This document shows, piece after piece, positions 24,059-33,104 of a stretch of 43,577 nucleotides of DNA. Position 1 is the first letter of the stretch. Every line of letters begins with the position of its first letter. The stretch comes from an uncultured bacterium. GTDB taxonomy: Bacteria; Bacillota; Clostridia; Lachnospirales; Lachnospiraceae. The stretch covers positions 1 through 43,577 of the forward strand of contig CAMWLE010000020.1 of NCBI GenBank assembly GCA_947175015.1. Direction: 5' to 3'. The translations under genes were made by a program, and so were the position numbers. The notes beneath the pieces were generated by a model. That model was not told where the DNA came from and ran no database searches. It was given only the letters and a program-made list of their open reading frames with translations.

Positions 24059-26329
24059 TCAGGAACCTTCTCCGACACTGTTTTGATACACCTCCTGTAT
24101 TCTTTCTGTCAACGCAGTATATCTGCGTCTTTCACTGATATTATCTATCATCTCCCGCACTGTATCACTACTGCCCAGAATTGTGACACAGCTCCTCGCC
24201 CTGGTAATGGCAGTGTATAGCAAATTCCTGTTAAACAGCATTTTGGGCCCTCCCAGCAGAGGCAAAAGGACCGCTGGATACTCGCTTCCCTGCGCCTTGT
24301 GAATCGTAATGGCATAAGACAACTCCAGCTCATCCAACAGCGAAAATGGATAAGTCACTCTTCTCTGTTCGTCATATTCCACCACCAGATTGGACGCGGT
24401 ATCGTTGATCTCCAGAATTTTTCCCATATCTCCGTTGAATACGCCTGTTCCCTTATCCACAGGAATGCCATACTTGCTGACAATCTCCCATTCCAATTGA
24501 TAGTTATTCTTAATCTGCATTACCTTATCGCCCTCGCGATAAATGGTATTCCCACTGACATGTTCCTTTTTGTTTTCATCCGCCGGATTCAGATAACACT
24601 GCAGAATACCATTCAAAGTCTCGCAGCCAAGACTTCCCTTACGCATAGGCGTCAATACCTGTATGTCAAAGGGAGTTGCCCGCACATATGGCGGCAATTT
24701 CTCCTGTATAAGCTGGATCATATGTTTATATATGACATTGACATCCTTTCTTTCCAATAAGAAAAAGTCTTTCGACTTATTATCCAATGCGATCTGCTGC
24801 CCGTTGTTAATTCGATGCGCATTAACAATGATGTCGCTTTTCTCCGCCTGCCTGAAAATCTTTTTTAACTCTACCATGGGAAAGCATCCACTGCAAATGA
24901 GATCCCGCAGCACTTGTCCCGGTCCCACACTGGGAAGTTGGTTCACATCCCCTACCAGAACCAGACGTGTTCCCGGCGCCACCGCCTTAAGCAGCGATTG
25001 AAACAACTGAATATCCACCATGGACATTTCATCAATAATGATCACATCCGCTTCCAGAGGATTTTGTTCATTTCTTTCAAAATTTACCTTTCGCGTGTTC
25101 TCATCAGACAAAGCACTGTTCAATTCCAACATACGATGAATCGTTCTGGCTTCAAATCCAGTTGCTTCCGTCATCCGCTTGGCGGCGCGCCCGGTGGGTG
25201 CCCCTAAGAAAATATCCAGTCCCTCCGCCTCAAAATACCGTATCATCATATTAATGGTGGTGGTTTTCCCCGTACCCGGCCCTCCGGCCAGCAGAAACAA
25301 TCCGTTTTGAATGCACTCCATAACCGCCTGAAATTGCAGTTCGTCTAATTCCATCTTAAGATTTTCAGCTAATTTTTCCAGTTTAACAGCCGCCTCTGTC
25401 CGCCTGTCTCTTGGGAAGTCCTTTTCCTCCCCCGCAGAATCCTCTGCCGTCATCATAGGCACATTCAATTCATACAGCATCCTGGCACAATTCAGCTCTG
25501 CATAATAATAAGAAGCAGCAAAAACGTTGTCTCCCTTTATGACAAGCTTCTTATCCATCATCAGATTATCTATCTGAGGACGTATATTTTCCTTTTCCAA
25601 CCCCAGCAGCGTTTCTGACCGTTCAAGCAAAATATTCATTGGAAGATAACAATTTCCCTCTCCTGTGGATTGCAGCAACGCATAATAGACACCGCTGCGT
25701 ATCCTGTAATCAGAATCCGTATGTATGCCTATTTTGGCCGCCAGCTCATCTGCCATTTTAAAACCGATACCAGAGATATCTTCCGCCAAACGATATGGAT
25801 TTTCCTTCAAAATATGATACAATCTCATACCATATGTATCATATATTTTTAATGCCAATGTATTGGAAATGCCATATTGCTGCAGATAAACCAAAGCATC
25901 TCTCAGATCTTTTTTCTCTTCCATCTGCGCAGCAATCTCCCTTGCCTTGCGCTCACTGATTCCCTTTATCTCTGACAGCCGTTCCGGCTCTTCTTCAATA
26001 ATACGAAAGGTATCATCTCCGAATTTCTTAACAATTCTGGCCGCCAGTGCAGGCCCGACCCCTTTCACAGCGCCGGAACCAAGATATCGTTCCATACTGA
26101 TACTGTCCTGGGGCATTACTACCTGATATGTGCTGATTTTAAACTGAGAGCCATACACCGGATGGGCTATATATTCCCCCTGTGCGGCGATTGTCTCTCC
26201 CTGGGTCAATCCCCTGCATATTCCCACACAGGTGATTTCCTCACTATTCACCATCACACTCATTACCGTATAGCCATTTTCCTTATTTTGAAAAATAATA
26301 TGCTCCACATATCCATTGACTGTATCCAT
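24059..26329 (-). CDS. recD2: RecD2-type ATP-dependent DNA helicase
   Basis: This 756-residue SF1B helicase has the RecD2 plan: an N-terminal OB-like domain (EHIIFQNKENGYTVMSV), helix-hairpin-helix motifs (GAVKGVGPALAARIVKKFG), the P-loop LAGGPGTGKTTTI near 355, Walker B VIIIDEMSMVD, motif III LVGDVNQLPSVGPGQVL, and the C-terminal UvrD-like motifs YAITIHKAQGSEYPAV and NLLYTAITRARSCV. RecD2 is a 5'-3' helicase acting in repair and replication-fork maintenance in bacteria without RecBC. GGGAG precedes the ATG. It begins a run into comFC and yvyF. Confidence 0.95.
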   Translation of the reverse strand: MDTVNGYVEHIIFQNKENGYTVMSVMVNSEEITCVGICRGLTQGETIAAQGEYIAHPVYGSQFKISTYQVVMPQDSISMERYLGSGAVKGVGPALAARIVKKFGDDTFRIIEEEPERLSEIKGISERKAREIAAQMEEKKDLRDALVYLQQYGISNTLALKIYDTYGMRLYHILKENPYRLAEDISGIGFKMADELAAKIGIHTDSDYRIRSGVYYALLQSTGEGNCYLPMNILLERSETLLGLEKENIRPQIDNLMMDKKLVIKGDNVFAASYYYAELNCARMLYELNVPMMTAEDSAGEEKDFPRDRRTEAAVKLEKLAENLKMELDELQFQAVMECIQNGLFLLAGGPGTGKTTTINMMIRYFEAEGLDIFLGAPTGRAAKRMTEATGFEARTIHRMLELNSALSDENTRKVNFERNEQNPLEADVIIIDEMSMVDIQLFQSLLKAVAPGTRLVLVGDVNQLPSVGPGQVLRDLICSGCFPMVELKKIFRQAEKSDIIVNAHRINNGQQIALDNKSKDFFLLERKDVNVIYKHMIQLIQEKLPPYVRATPFDIQVLTPMRKGSLGCETLNGILQCYLNPADENKKEHVSGNTIYREGDKVMQIKNNYQLEWEIVSKYGIPVDKGTGVFNGDMGKILEINDTASNLVVEYDEQRRVTYPFSLLDELELSYAITIHKAQGSEYPAVLLPLLGGPKMLFNRNLLYTAITRARSCVTILGSSDTVREMIDNISERRRYTALTERIQEVYQNSVGEGS

Positions 26330-26641
26330 CGGGTCTCCCTGTTATTGCAATGAAAATGTCTTTCACAGCAAGACACCATAGACTGTTATTCCCCAAGAAT
26401 ATGGTCATCCTTTCCTATGAAAGTTTTCGTAACCTTGATTCAAAACAGCACATTCGCCGCTTTGTGTAATATACAGCTTTACTGCATATTACCAATTGTA
26501 TATAGCAGAATAAGGCTGCCTTTGCACCTAAGCAGCCTCATTTCAAATTATTCTTTTCCCATCCCTTTACAGAGGACAATATCATCATACATTCAACATC
26601 ATGATTCCGGCAGACATAAACCCTGTCCAATCCGAAACAAA
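26330..26641. other. Intergenic region between the FlgJ-like and recD2 genes
   Basis: This 312-bp spacer holds the recD2 leader next to 26330 and the hairpin at 26513-26538 after the FlgJ-like gene. No clear sigma-A promoter with both boxes was found. No coding frame in it has a ribosome site. Confidence 0.55.
26513..26538 (-). terminator. Possible terminator after the flagellar rod genes
   Basis: AGGCTGC and GCAGCCT form a 7-bp stem with a 12-base loop, about 100 bases after the stop of the FlgJ-like gene. On the minus strand the T-run is weak (TTATTCTG), so this is a modest candidate. Confidence 0.45.
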
Positions 26642-27058
26642 TCATCCCATAGCAGCCGGTGTTACACTATCTTCATTTCCTTCCCCGCTGCCGTCCACAA
26701 CAACATCTGAAATACCATAATTACGCTTCATCTGCTCATAAAGCATCTGTGCTATCCCCAAACCTGAACCATTGGACGTCTGTTCCGCCATCGACTGAAT
26801 CATCTGATCTTTGTAATAATCCATAATACCGGAGGTATAATTGGAATTATTCTCGTTTTCCGGAATCGTCTTCATCATGGCTTTATACATCTGCTCAACG
26901 AAATACGCTTCAAACTGCTTACATGCATCCAGCAATTCATCGCTGTTTGCTTTGGAATAATCTGAGCCGTTCAGTTGATTTTGAAGCTTGGATGCAGTTT
27001 GGTTGGCTGCCGTCGAATATACATCGCTATACATGGAAGCTATATTGCTGAAATCCAT
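26642..27058 (-). CDS. FlgJ-like rod-binding protein
   Basis: This 138-residue protein matches the N-terminal rod-binding domain of FlgJ: ELLDACKQFEAYFVEQMYKA, then MKTIPENENNSNYTSGIMDYYKDQM, then GLGIAQMLYEQM. The C-terminal muramidase domain of enteric FlgJ is absent, as is usual in many Firmicutes and alpha-proteobacteria. It probably helps the rod assemble through the wall. The ATG at 27058 has AAGGAG seven bases upstream; an ATG six codons earlier is in frame but worse. It follows two rod genes. Confidence 0.85.
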   Translation of the reverse strand: MDFSNIASMYSDVYSTAANQTASKLQNQLNGSDYSKANSDELLDACKQFEAYFVEQMYKAMMKTIPENENNSNYTSGIMDYYKDQMIQSMAEQTSNGSGLGIAQMLYEQMKRNYGISDVVVDGSGEGNEDSVTPAAMG

Positions 27059-27238
27059 CTCTGTTCTCCTTCTCATTGAAATTTCTTCTTCGACTGCGAC
27101 GCAAATACCATATGGCAAAGGAATTCTTTCAACTTTCCCCTTTGACCAACAAATACCGCATAGAACAATACCTTGTTGCTTCTTCGCAATCAGAAGTCAA
27201 ACCTCATCTGGCACAACCGGCCAGGAATCATGTCAACC

Positions 27239-28054
27239 TTAACGCTTCAGATTATTTGCCTGCTGCAGCATTTCATCCGATGTGGTAATGGCCTTAGAGT
27301 TCAATTCATATGCACGCTGTGCCACAATCATACTTACCATTTCATCTACTACCTGTACATTAGACCCTTCCAAGTATTTCTGATGAATCTTACTCTTCTC
27401 CACCGCATTATTCGTAGCCTCATTTATTGGCTGGCCGCTGGCATCAGACACCGCATACAGTGTATCTTCCAAGCGTTCCAGACCACTGGGATTATTAAAC
27501 TGAAAGACACCAATGGTTATACCAAGGGGCTGCGGATTGTTATTCTCATCCGGGTAGCAAAGTCTGCCGTCCTTATCCACAGTCACATTGCTCAGCACGT
27601 AATTATTATTCAATGTAATGGGCTGGCCGTTAGTACTCAACACCGGAAGACCGTCCATATTCGCCAACACGTATCCATTGGTTCCTATTGCGAACTGAAA
27701 ACTGCCGTTACGTGTGTAATATGTATTGCCGTCTTCTCCCCTTAATGCAAAAAATCCCTTTCCTTCAATCATAAAATCAGTATCTCTATCGGATGCCATA
27801 GGTGTTCCCTGCTTAAAAATAGCAGAAACCGCCGAGTGGCGGACACCCAAGCCCACTTGCGCACCAATAGGCTTCTCCTCACCGTTTGCCGATGTGGTTC
27901 TGGTCTGTAATGTCTGATATAACAGGGTCTTAAATTCATTCACCTGTGTCTTATATCCCTGTGTGTTCACATTGGATAAATTGTTTGCAATCGTATCAAT
28001 ATTTGTCTGCTGCGCAAGCATACCTGTTGCGGCTGTCCATAAACTGCGTACCAT
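27239..28054 (-). CDS. Flagellar basal-body rod protein (FlgG/FlhP type)
   Basis: This 271-residue protein has the flagellar rod/hook family ends: N-terminal LWTAATGMLAQQTNIDTIAN with NNLSNVNTQGYK, and C-terminal EGSNVQVVDEMVSMIVAQRA followed by YELNSKAITTSDEML. The middle contains GKGFFALRGEDGNTYYTRNG. It is a structural part of the distal rod. The order mbl, rod gene, rod gene matches mbl-flhO-flhP of B. subtilis, which suggests FlhP. AAAGGG precedes the ATG. FlgG versus FlhP naming is uncertain. Confidence 0.9.
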   Translation of the reverse strand: MVRSLWTAATGMLAQQTNIDTIANNLSNVNTQGYKTQVNEFKTLLYQTLQTRTTSANGEEKPIGAQVGLGVRHSAVSAIFKQGTPMASDRDTDFMIEGKGFFALRGEDGNTYYTRNGSFQFAIGTNGYVLANMDGLPVLSTNGQPITLNNNYVLSNVTVDKDGRLCYPDENNNPQPLGITIGVFQFNNPSGLERLEDTLYAVSDASGQPINEATNNAVEKSKIHQKYLEGSNVQVVDEMVSMIVAQRAYELNSKAITTSDEMLQQANNLKR

Positions 28055-28114
28055 AATTTTCCCTTTCTGCCTTCATCCTGGCTTTCACGAATCTTAACCA
28101 CACTCTATACACTA

Positions 28115-28897
28115 TCAACTTGACAATCTTCCAATTTGAGTCACTGCCGTTTCCAGTGTACTGTCATAGGTTTGAATAATCTTCTGATTACTCTCATAGG
28201 CACGCGCAATGGAAATAAGATTCACCATTTCAGATACTACCTGCACATTTGCCATTTCCAGATACCCTGACTTCACCTCTGCCGTCCCCTGGGTAAGTGT
28301 TGCACCCTCTATGGGCCGATAGTATGTCTCACCATATTTTTCCAGATAATTATAATCTTCAAAATCAGCCACCTGAATCCTTGCCACTTCTCTTCCATTC
28401 TGGGTAATGGTGCCATTATCCGAAATTTTACTTTCCAACAATGGATTCAATCGAATTCTCCGATCCTGCACATCTAATACATAATCCCCATCATCTGTCC
28501 TCAGATAGCCGTCTCTATCCAAAGTAAACTGTCCCGCACGTGTATACATGGTGGACGTCTCTCCTGCCTTATTCGTAAATTCAACGGCGAAGAAACCCTC
28601 TCCTGCCAGCGCCAGATCATAGGTATTATCCGTAACACGAAACGATCCCTGTGTAAAATCAGTATAATTTTCTCCAATTTTGACACCGGGATTATTCGTA
28701 CCAATACGTTGTATAATCCCTTTTCCCACTGAGGCATCCCTGATTTTTAATGTCAGAATATCATCAAACGCCTGGCTGGTAGATCCCTCTTTTTTATATC
28801 CTACCGTAGACGCATTTGCCAGATTGTTTGTCAGAATATCCATTCTGTTCTGTTCATTCATCATGCCCGTATATGCCACATATAACCCCTTTAGCAT
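28115..28897 (-). CDS. Flagellar basal-body rod protein (FlgF/FlhO type)
   Basis: This 260-residue protein begins MLKGLYVAYTGMMNEQNRMD and continues ILTNNLANASTVGYKKE, the N-terminal rod signature. The middle has GEGFFAVEFTNKAGE and a Tyr-Thr-Arg turn, and the C-terminus EMANVQVVSEMVNLISIARA then YESNQKIIQTYDSTLE. It is a proximal or distal rod subunit exported by the flagellar type III system. AAGGAGAG precedes the ATG. It lies between mbl and the second rod gene, the position of flhO in B. subtilis. Confidence 0.9.
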   Translation of the reverse strand: MLKGLYVAYTGMMNEQNRMDILTNNLANASTVGYKKEGSTSQAFDDILTLKIRDASVGKGIIQRIGTNNPGVKIGENYTDFTQGSFRVTDNTYDLALAGEGFFAVEFTNKAGETSTMYTRAGQFTLDRDGYLRTDDGDYVLDVQDRRIRLNPLLESKISDNGTITQNGREVARIQVADFEDYNYLEKYGETYYRPIEGATLTQGTAEVKSGYLEMANVQVVSEMVNLISIARAYESNQKIIQTYDSTLETAVTQIGRLSS

Positions 28898-28940
28898 TCG
28901 TTCTCTCCTTTACAATTACATAATACTCTGCTGCCCTTGC

Positions 28941-29936
28941 CTATACCTTATCATTATATTCCGAAAGGAATTCCACATATTTTCCGGTTCCGATTGCAAC
29001 TGCCGTCATAGGATCTTCTGCGGTCATAGTGTTGATACCTGTTTTGGAGGATATCAATTCCTCCAATCCCCGCAAGAGACTTCCGCCTCCTGTCAGCACA
29101 ATCCCCCTGTCCGCAATATCCGCGGCCAATTCCGGCGGCGTCTTCTCCAGGACACTATGAATCGTCTCCACCACCTGCGCTGTAATCTCATGAAGTGCTT
29201 CCTCGGTCTCTTCTGAAGATACCTTCACCGTCTTAGGAAGACCCGTCACAAGGTTCCGACCACGGACATCCATATAATCGGTTTCCGCCCGTTTATAAGC
29301 GGTACCTATTTTTATCTTCAAATCCTCTGCAGTTCTCTCACCAATGAGCAGATTATGCTTTTTACGCATATAGCGCACAATCGCTTCATCAAAATCATCT
29401 CCGGCTACCTTAATGGAAGCGCTGACCACTGTTCCTCCCAAAGAAATGACCGCAATATCGGACGTTCCTCCGCCGATATCCACAATCATATTCCCACAGG
29501 GCTTGGTAATATCTATCCCTGCACCGATTGCGGCGGCAATAGGTTCTTCTATAATCGCCACATCCCTGGCTCCCGCCTGAAGCGTTGCGTCCTCCACAGC
29601 CTTCTTCTCCACCTCCGTGACCCCGCTGGGAACACATACGGCTATGCGCGGCTTTCTGAACATTCTCCTGCCCAACGCCTTCTGTATAAAATGCTTCATC
29701 ATACGCTCTGTTACGGTATAATCAGAGATAACTCCCTGCCGCAACGGTCTTACTGCCACAATATTGCCGGGCGTCCTGCCCAACATCAGACGCGCGTCCT
29801 CTCCAATCGCCTTAATCTTATTGGTATCCCTGTCAAACGCCACAACGGAAGGCTCCTTCAATACCACGCCCTTCCCTCTGATGTATACTAAAATGCTGGC
29901 TGTACCTAAATCGATTCCGATATCTGTGCACTGCAT
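28941..29936 (-). CDS. mbl: MreB-family actin (Mbl)
   Basis: This 331-residue actin-like protein shows the phosphate-1 motif DIGIDLGTASILVY, the connect-1 and phosphate-2 regions (MIVDIGGGTSDIAVISLGG) and the adenosine motif GIVLTGGGSLLRGLEELI. It forms membrane-bound filaments that guide lateral wall synthesis. Adjacency to two rod genes favours Mbl over MreB, since mreB is normally followed by mreC-mreD. The ATG at 29936 follows AAAGGGG; an in-frame TTG ten codons earlier is less likely. Confidence 0.92.
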   Translation of the reverse strand: MQCTDIGIDLGTASILVYIRGKGVVLKEPSVVAFDRDTNKIKAIGEDARLMLGRTPGNIVAVRPLRQGVISDYTVTERMMKHFIQKALGRRMFRKPRIAVCVPSGVTEVEKKAVEDATLQAGARDVAIIEEPIAAAIGAGIDITKPCGNMIVDIGGGTSDIAVISLGGTVVSASIKVAGDDFDEAIVRYMRKKHNLLIGERTAEDLKIKIGTAYKRAETDYMDVRGRNLVTGLPKTVKVSSEETEEALHEITAQVVETIHSVLEKTPPELAADIADRGIVLTGGGSLLRGLEELISSKTGINTMTAEDPMTAVAIGTGKYVEFLSEYNDKV

Positions 29937-29994
29937 ATCATAAAACCCCTTTCTAATGGATTTCAAATTTCCGAAACAAAGTCATACACTCCTT

Positions 29995-30000
29995 ATTATA
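29995..30000 (-). promoter_or_regulatory. Candidate -10 element for mbl
   Basis: TATAAT on the minus strand lies about 59 bases upstream of the mbl start. The -35 region at 17-bp spacing is poor (TATGAA), so this is a weak promoter call. Confidence 0.35.
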
Positions 30001-30082
30001 ACCGAAAGTATTCCATTTTCATAGAGGTTTATAAAAATTTTAAAAATGTTTTATTTTCCTGCTGCAAGCCAAGGTCAAATTT

Positions 30083-30119
30083 AGAAATTCTCAGGCGCCG
30101 CACTTTGGGGCCTTAAAAC
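30083..30119 (-). repeat. Diverged relative of the 1-211 palindrome, after uvrA
   Basis: By eye this segment matches the large hairpin of the repeat at 43-79 at about 27 of 37 positions, keeping the AGGCG arm, the ACTTT loop and the GCCTTA arm. It can fold as AGGCGCC with GGGGCCT, one mismatch. It lies in the 210-bp gap between uvrA and mbl, about 60 bases after the uvrA stop, where a terminator would be expected. Confidence 0.45.
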
Positions 30120-30176
30120 CGTCTCTTACATTTTATCGGCAAAATTTCCGGAATCCTTTAGCCTTTATCAAAAATG

Positions 30177-33029
30177 TCAGGTACGATCCAACATCTTTTT
30201 CACATACATACCGGTATATGAAGTTTTGCATTCTGCAATCTCTTCCGGTGTCCCCCGGGCAATCACAGTGCCGCCGCGATCACCGCCTTCGGGTCCCATG
30301 TCGACAATGTAGTCAGCCGTCTTAATCACATCCAGATTGTGTTCAATGACCACCACCGTATTGCCCCCATCCGTAAGTCTGTGCAGAATCTCCACCAGCT
30401 TATGCACATCCGCAAAATGAAGTCCTGTGGTAGGTTCGTCCAGAATATAGATTGTTTTCCCGGTGCTTCTCCTGGAAAGTTCCGTGGCCAGCTTAATGCG
30501 CTGTGCCTCCCCTCCTGACAACGTGGTAGAAGGCTGTCCCAGCTTAATATAAGAAAGTCCCACATCATAAAGCGTTTCGATTTTGCGGCGGATGGAAGGA
30601 AGATTCTCAAAAAAGGGCATGGCCTCTTCCACAGTCATATCCAGCACATCGAAGATACTCTTTCCCTTGTATTTCACATCCAATGTCTCACGATTATAGC
30701 GCTTACCGCCGCAGACTTCACAGGGCACATACACATCCGGCAAAAAGTGCATTTCAATCTTAATAATGCCGTCTCCGCCGCAAGCCTCACAACGTCCGCC
30801 CTTTACATTGAAGCTGAATCTGCCTTTGCCATACCCCTTCGCCTTAGCATCCGCAGTGGAAGCAAACAAATCACGAATCTGGTCAAAGACACCGGTATAA
30901 GTGGCAGGATTTGACCTGGGCGTGCGTCCGATGGGAGACTGGTCAATGGCAATGACTTTATCCAACTGCTCTATCCCCAGAATATCCTTATGTTTTCCCG
31001 GGATACATCTGGCGCGGTTAAGGCTCTTAGCCAGATGTTTATACAATATTTCATTGACCAGAGAACTCTTTCCTGAACCCGACACACCTGTTACACAGGT
31101 CATTACCCCTAAGGGGAACTCTACAGTAACGTTTTTCAGATTATTTTCTTTTGCCCCTGTAACTTTCAGCCAGCCGCTGGGTTTCTTCCGCTCTGCGGGA
31201 ACAGGAATTTTCAATTCACCGCTTAAGTATTTACCGGTAATAGACTCCGGCACCTTCATTATCTCCTCCGCAGTGCCGCAGGCAATCAACTCGCCTCCAT
31301 GAGAGCCGGCCCCCGGACCGATATCCACTACATAATCCGCCGCCAGCATCGTATCCTCATCGTGTTCCACCACAATCAGGGTATTCCCCAAATCCCGGAG
31401 ACTTTTCAAGGTATTTAACAGTTTATCATTATCTCTTTGGTGCAGTCCGATGCTTGGCTCATCCAGAATATAGCAAACTCCCACCAGGCCGGAGCCAATC
31501 TGCGTGGCAAGCCGGATACGCTGGGCTTCCCCACCGGACAATGTTCCGGTCGCCCTGGACAGTGACAGATATTCCAATCCCACATCCACAAGAAATCCTA
31601 CTCTTGCCCTGATTTCTTTTATGATCCGTTCACCGATAAGCTGCTGCTGGTTGGTGAGCTGCATTTCCTGCAGAAATTCATACAGATCCCGTATGGACAA
31701 TGTGGTAATCTCATGAATATTCTTATCACAGACTGTCACAGCCAGAGATTCCTTCTTCAGACGCATCCCCTTACATTCCTTACAGGGGGTAATGCGCATA
31801 AAAGTTTCATACTCCTGCTTCATAATCTCGGAGAACGTTTCCTTATACTTACGCTCCACATTGCGTATCAATCCCTCGAAGGCTACCGGATAAACGCCCT
31901 TTCCACGCTGCCCCTGGTAATGGACCTCCACCTCTTTTCCTCCTGTGCCATACAGCAGAACATGCTTCACTTCTTCCGAATACTTTTCAAAAGGCGTATC
32001 CAAATCAAAATGGTACTCCTTACATAACGCCTGCAAAACTGCATTGGTGAAACTGGATTTATCGGCACAGGACTGCCAGCCGGTCACGGCAATGGCTCCC
32101 TCCCGAATACTTAAGCTTTGATCGGGAACCATCAATTCTACGTCAAATTCCATTTTATAGCCCAATCCCAGACATTCCGGACAAGCGCCAAAAGGATTGT
32201 TAAAAGAGAAACTTCTCGGCTCAATTTCACTGATACCAATACCGCAGTCGGGACAGGAAAAGCTCTGGCTGAACGTCACAGGCTCTCCATCAATCACATC
32301 CACCAACAGAAGTCCTTCTGCCAATTCCAGTACATTCTCAATAGAATCCGCAAGCCTTCTCTCGATTCCCGCCTTTACCACCAAACGGTCCACCACAATC
32401 TCAATGGTATGCTTCAAATTCTTATCCAGCGAAATCTCTTCTGTCAGTTCGTAGAGACTGCCATCAATGCGCACTCGCACATATCCGCTCCTTTTGGCGC
32501 GATCCAATACCTTCACATGCTCGCCCTTGCGCCCCCGTACCACCGGCGCCATCAACTGCAGCTTCGTTCCCTCCGGCATGGTCATAATCTGGTCTACCAT
32601 CTGATCCACCGTCTGTTTTGCAATCTCCCTTCCACATTTTGGGCAATGTGGAACCCCGATCCTGGCATAGAGCAGACGAAAATAATCATATATCTCCGTC
32701 ACCGTACCCACCGTGGAACGGGGATTCCTGTTGGTGGACTTCTGATCGATGGAAATTGCCGGCGACAACCCCTCAATCCGCTCCACATTGGGCTTCTCCA
32801 TCTGCCCTAAGAACATCCTGGCATAGGAAGACAGCGACTCCATATAACGTCTCTGCCCCTCTGCATAAATGGTCTCAAAGGCCAAAGACGATTTCCCTGA
32901 TCCTGACATTCCTGTCAGAACCACCAGCTCATTCCGCGGAATATCCACATCCAGATTCTTCAAATTATTTTCGTTGGCCCCACGTACTTTGATATATTCC
33001 CTGGGACGCATCTTCTTAATCTCTTCCAT
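30177..33029 (-). CDS. uvrA: UvrA, excision nuclease subunit A
   Basis: This 950-residue DNA-damage sensor has two ABC ATPase modules. Module one has [19 protein letters not shown] with [13 protein letters not shown], an insertion with a zinc site ([12 protein letters not shown] and CPECLGLG) and the signature [19 protein letters not shown]. Module two has [15 protein letters not shown], the second zinc site ([20 protein letters not shown] and [10 protein letters not shown]), and [18 protein letters not shown] with [15 protein letters not shown]. It loads UvrB onto lesions in nucleotide excision repair. It follows uvrB after 75 bases and is probably co-transcribed from the SOS-type promoter upstream of uvrB. 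Confidence 0.98.
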   Translation of the reverse strand: MEEIKKMRPREYIKVRGANENNLKNLDVDIPRNELVVLTGMSGSGKSSLAFETIYAEGQRRYMESLSSYARMFLGQMEKPNVERIEGLSPAISIDQKSTNRNPRSTVGTVTEIYDYFRLLYARIGVPHCPKCGREIAKQTVDQMVDQIMTMPEGTKLQLMAPVVRGRKGEHVKVLDRAKRSGYVRVRIDGSLYELTEEISLDKNLKHTIEIVVDRLVVKAGIERRLADSIENVLELAEGLLLVDVIDGEPVTFSQSFSCPDCGIGISEIEPRSFSFNNPFGACPECLGLGYKMEFDVELMVPDQSLSIREGAIAVTGWQSCADKSSFTNAVLQALCKEYHFDLDTPFEKYSEEVKHVLLYGTGGKEVEVHYQGQRGKGVYPVAFEGLIRNVERKYKETFSEIMKQEYETFMRITPCKECKGMRLKKESLAVTVCDKNIHEITTLSIRDLYEFLQEMQLTNQQQLIGERIIKEIRARVGFLVDVGLEYLSLSRATGTLSGGEAQRIRLATQIGSGLVGVCYILDEPSIGLHQRDNDKLLNTLKSLRDLGNTLIVVEHDEDTMLAADYVVDIGPGAGSHGGELIACGTAEEIMKVPESITGKYLSGELKIPVPAERKKPSGWLKVTGAKENNLKNVTVEFPLGVMTCVTGVSGSGKSSLVNEILYKHLAKSLNRARCIPGKHKDILGIEQLDKVIAIDQSPIGRTPRSNPATYTGVFDQIRDLFASTADAKAKGYGKGRFSFNVKGGRCEACGGDGIIKIEMHFLPDVYVPCEVCGGKRYNRETLDVKYKGKSIFDVLDMTVEEAMPFFENLPSIRRKIETLYDVGLSYIKLGQPSTTLSGGEAQRIKLATELSRRSTGKTIYILDEPTTGLHFADVHKLVEILHRLTDGGNTVVVIEHNLDVIKTADYIVDMGPEGGDRGGTVIARGTPEEIAECKTSYTGMYVKKMLDRT

Positions 33030-33104
33030 TTGTATTGCACTCCATTTCTTCCCGCTATCATCCCTTCATCAGGACTTTGCTATCTGCTGCCGCAGCACAA
33101 AATT

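Noticed and set aside
26642..27058. Bifunctional FlgJ with muramidase domain
   Set aside because: The protein ends after the rod-binding domain and no hydrolase motif follows in any frame.
32118..32810. 230-codon plus-strand frame
   Set aside because: It is antisense to uvrA, which has full motif support; long shadow frames are expected opposite such genes.
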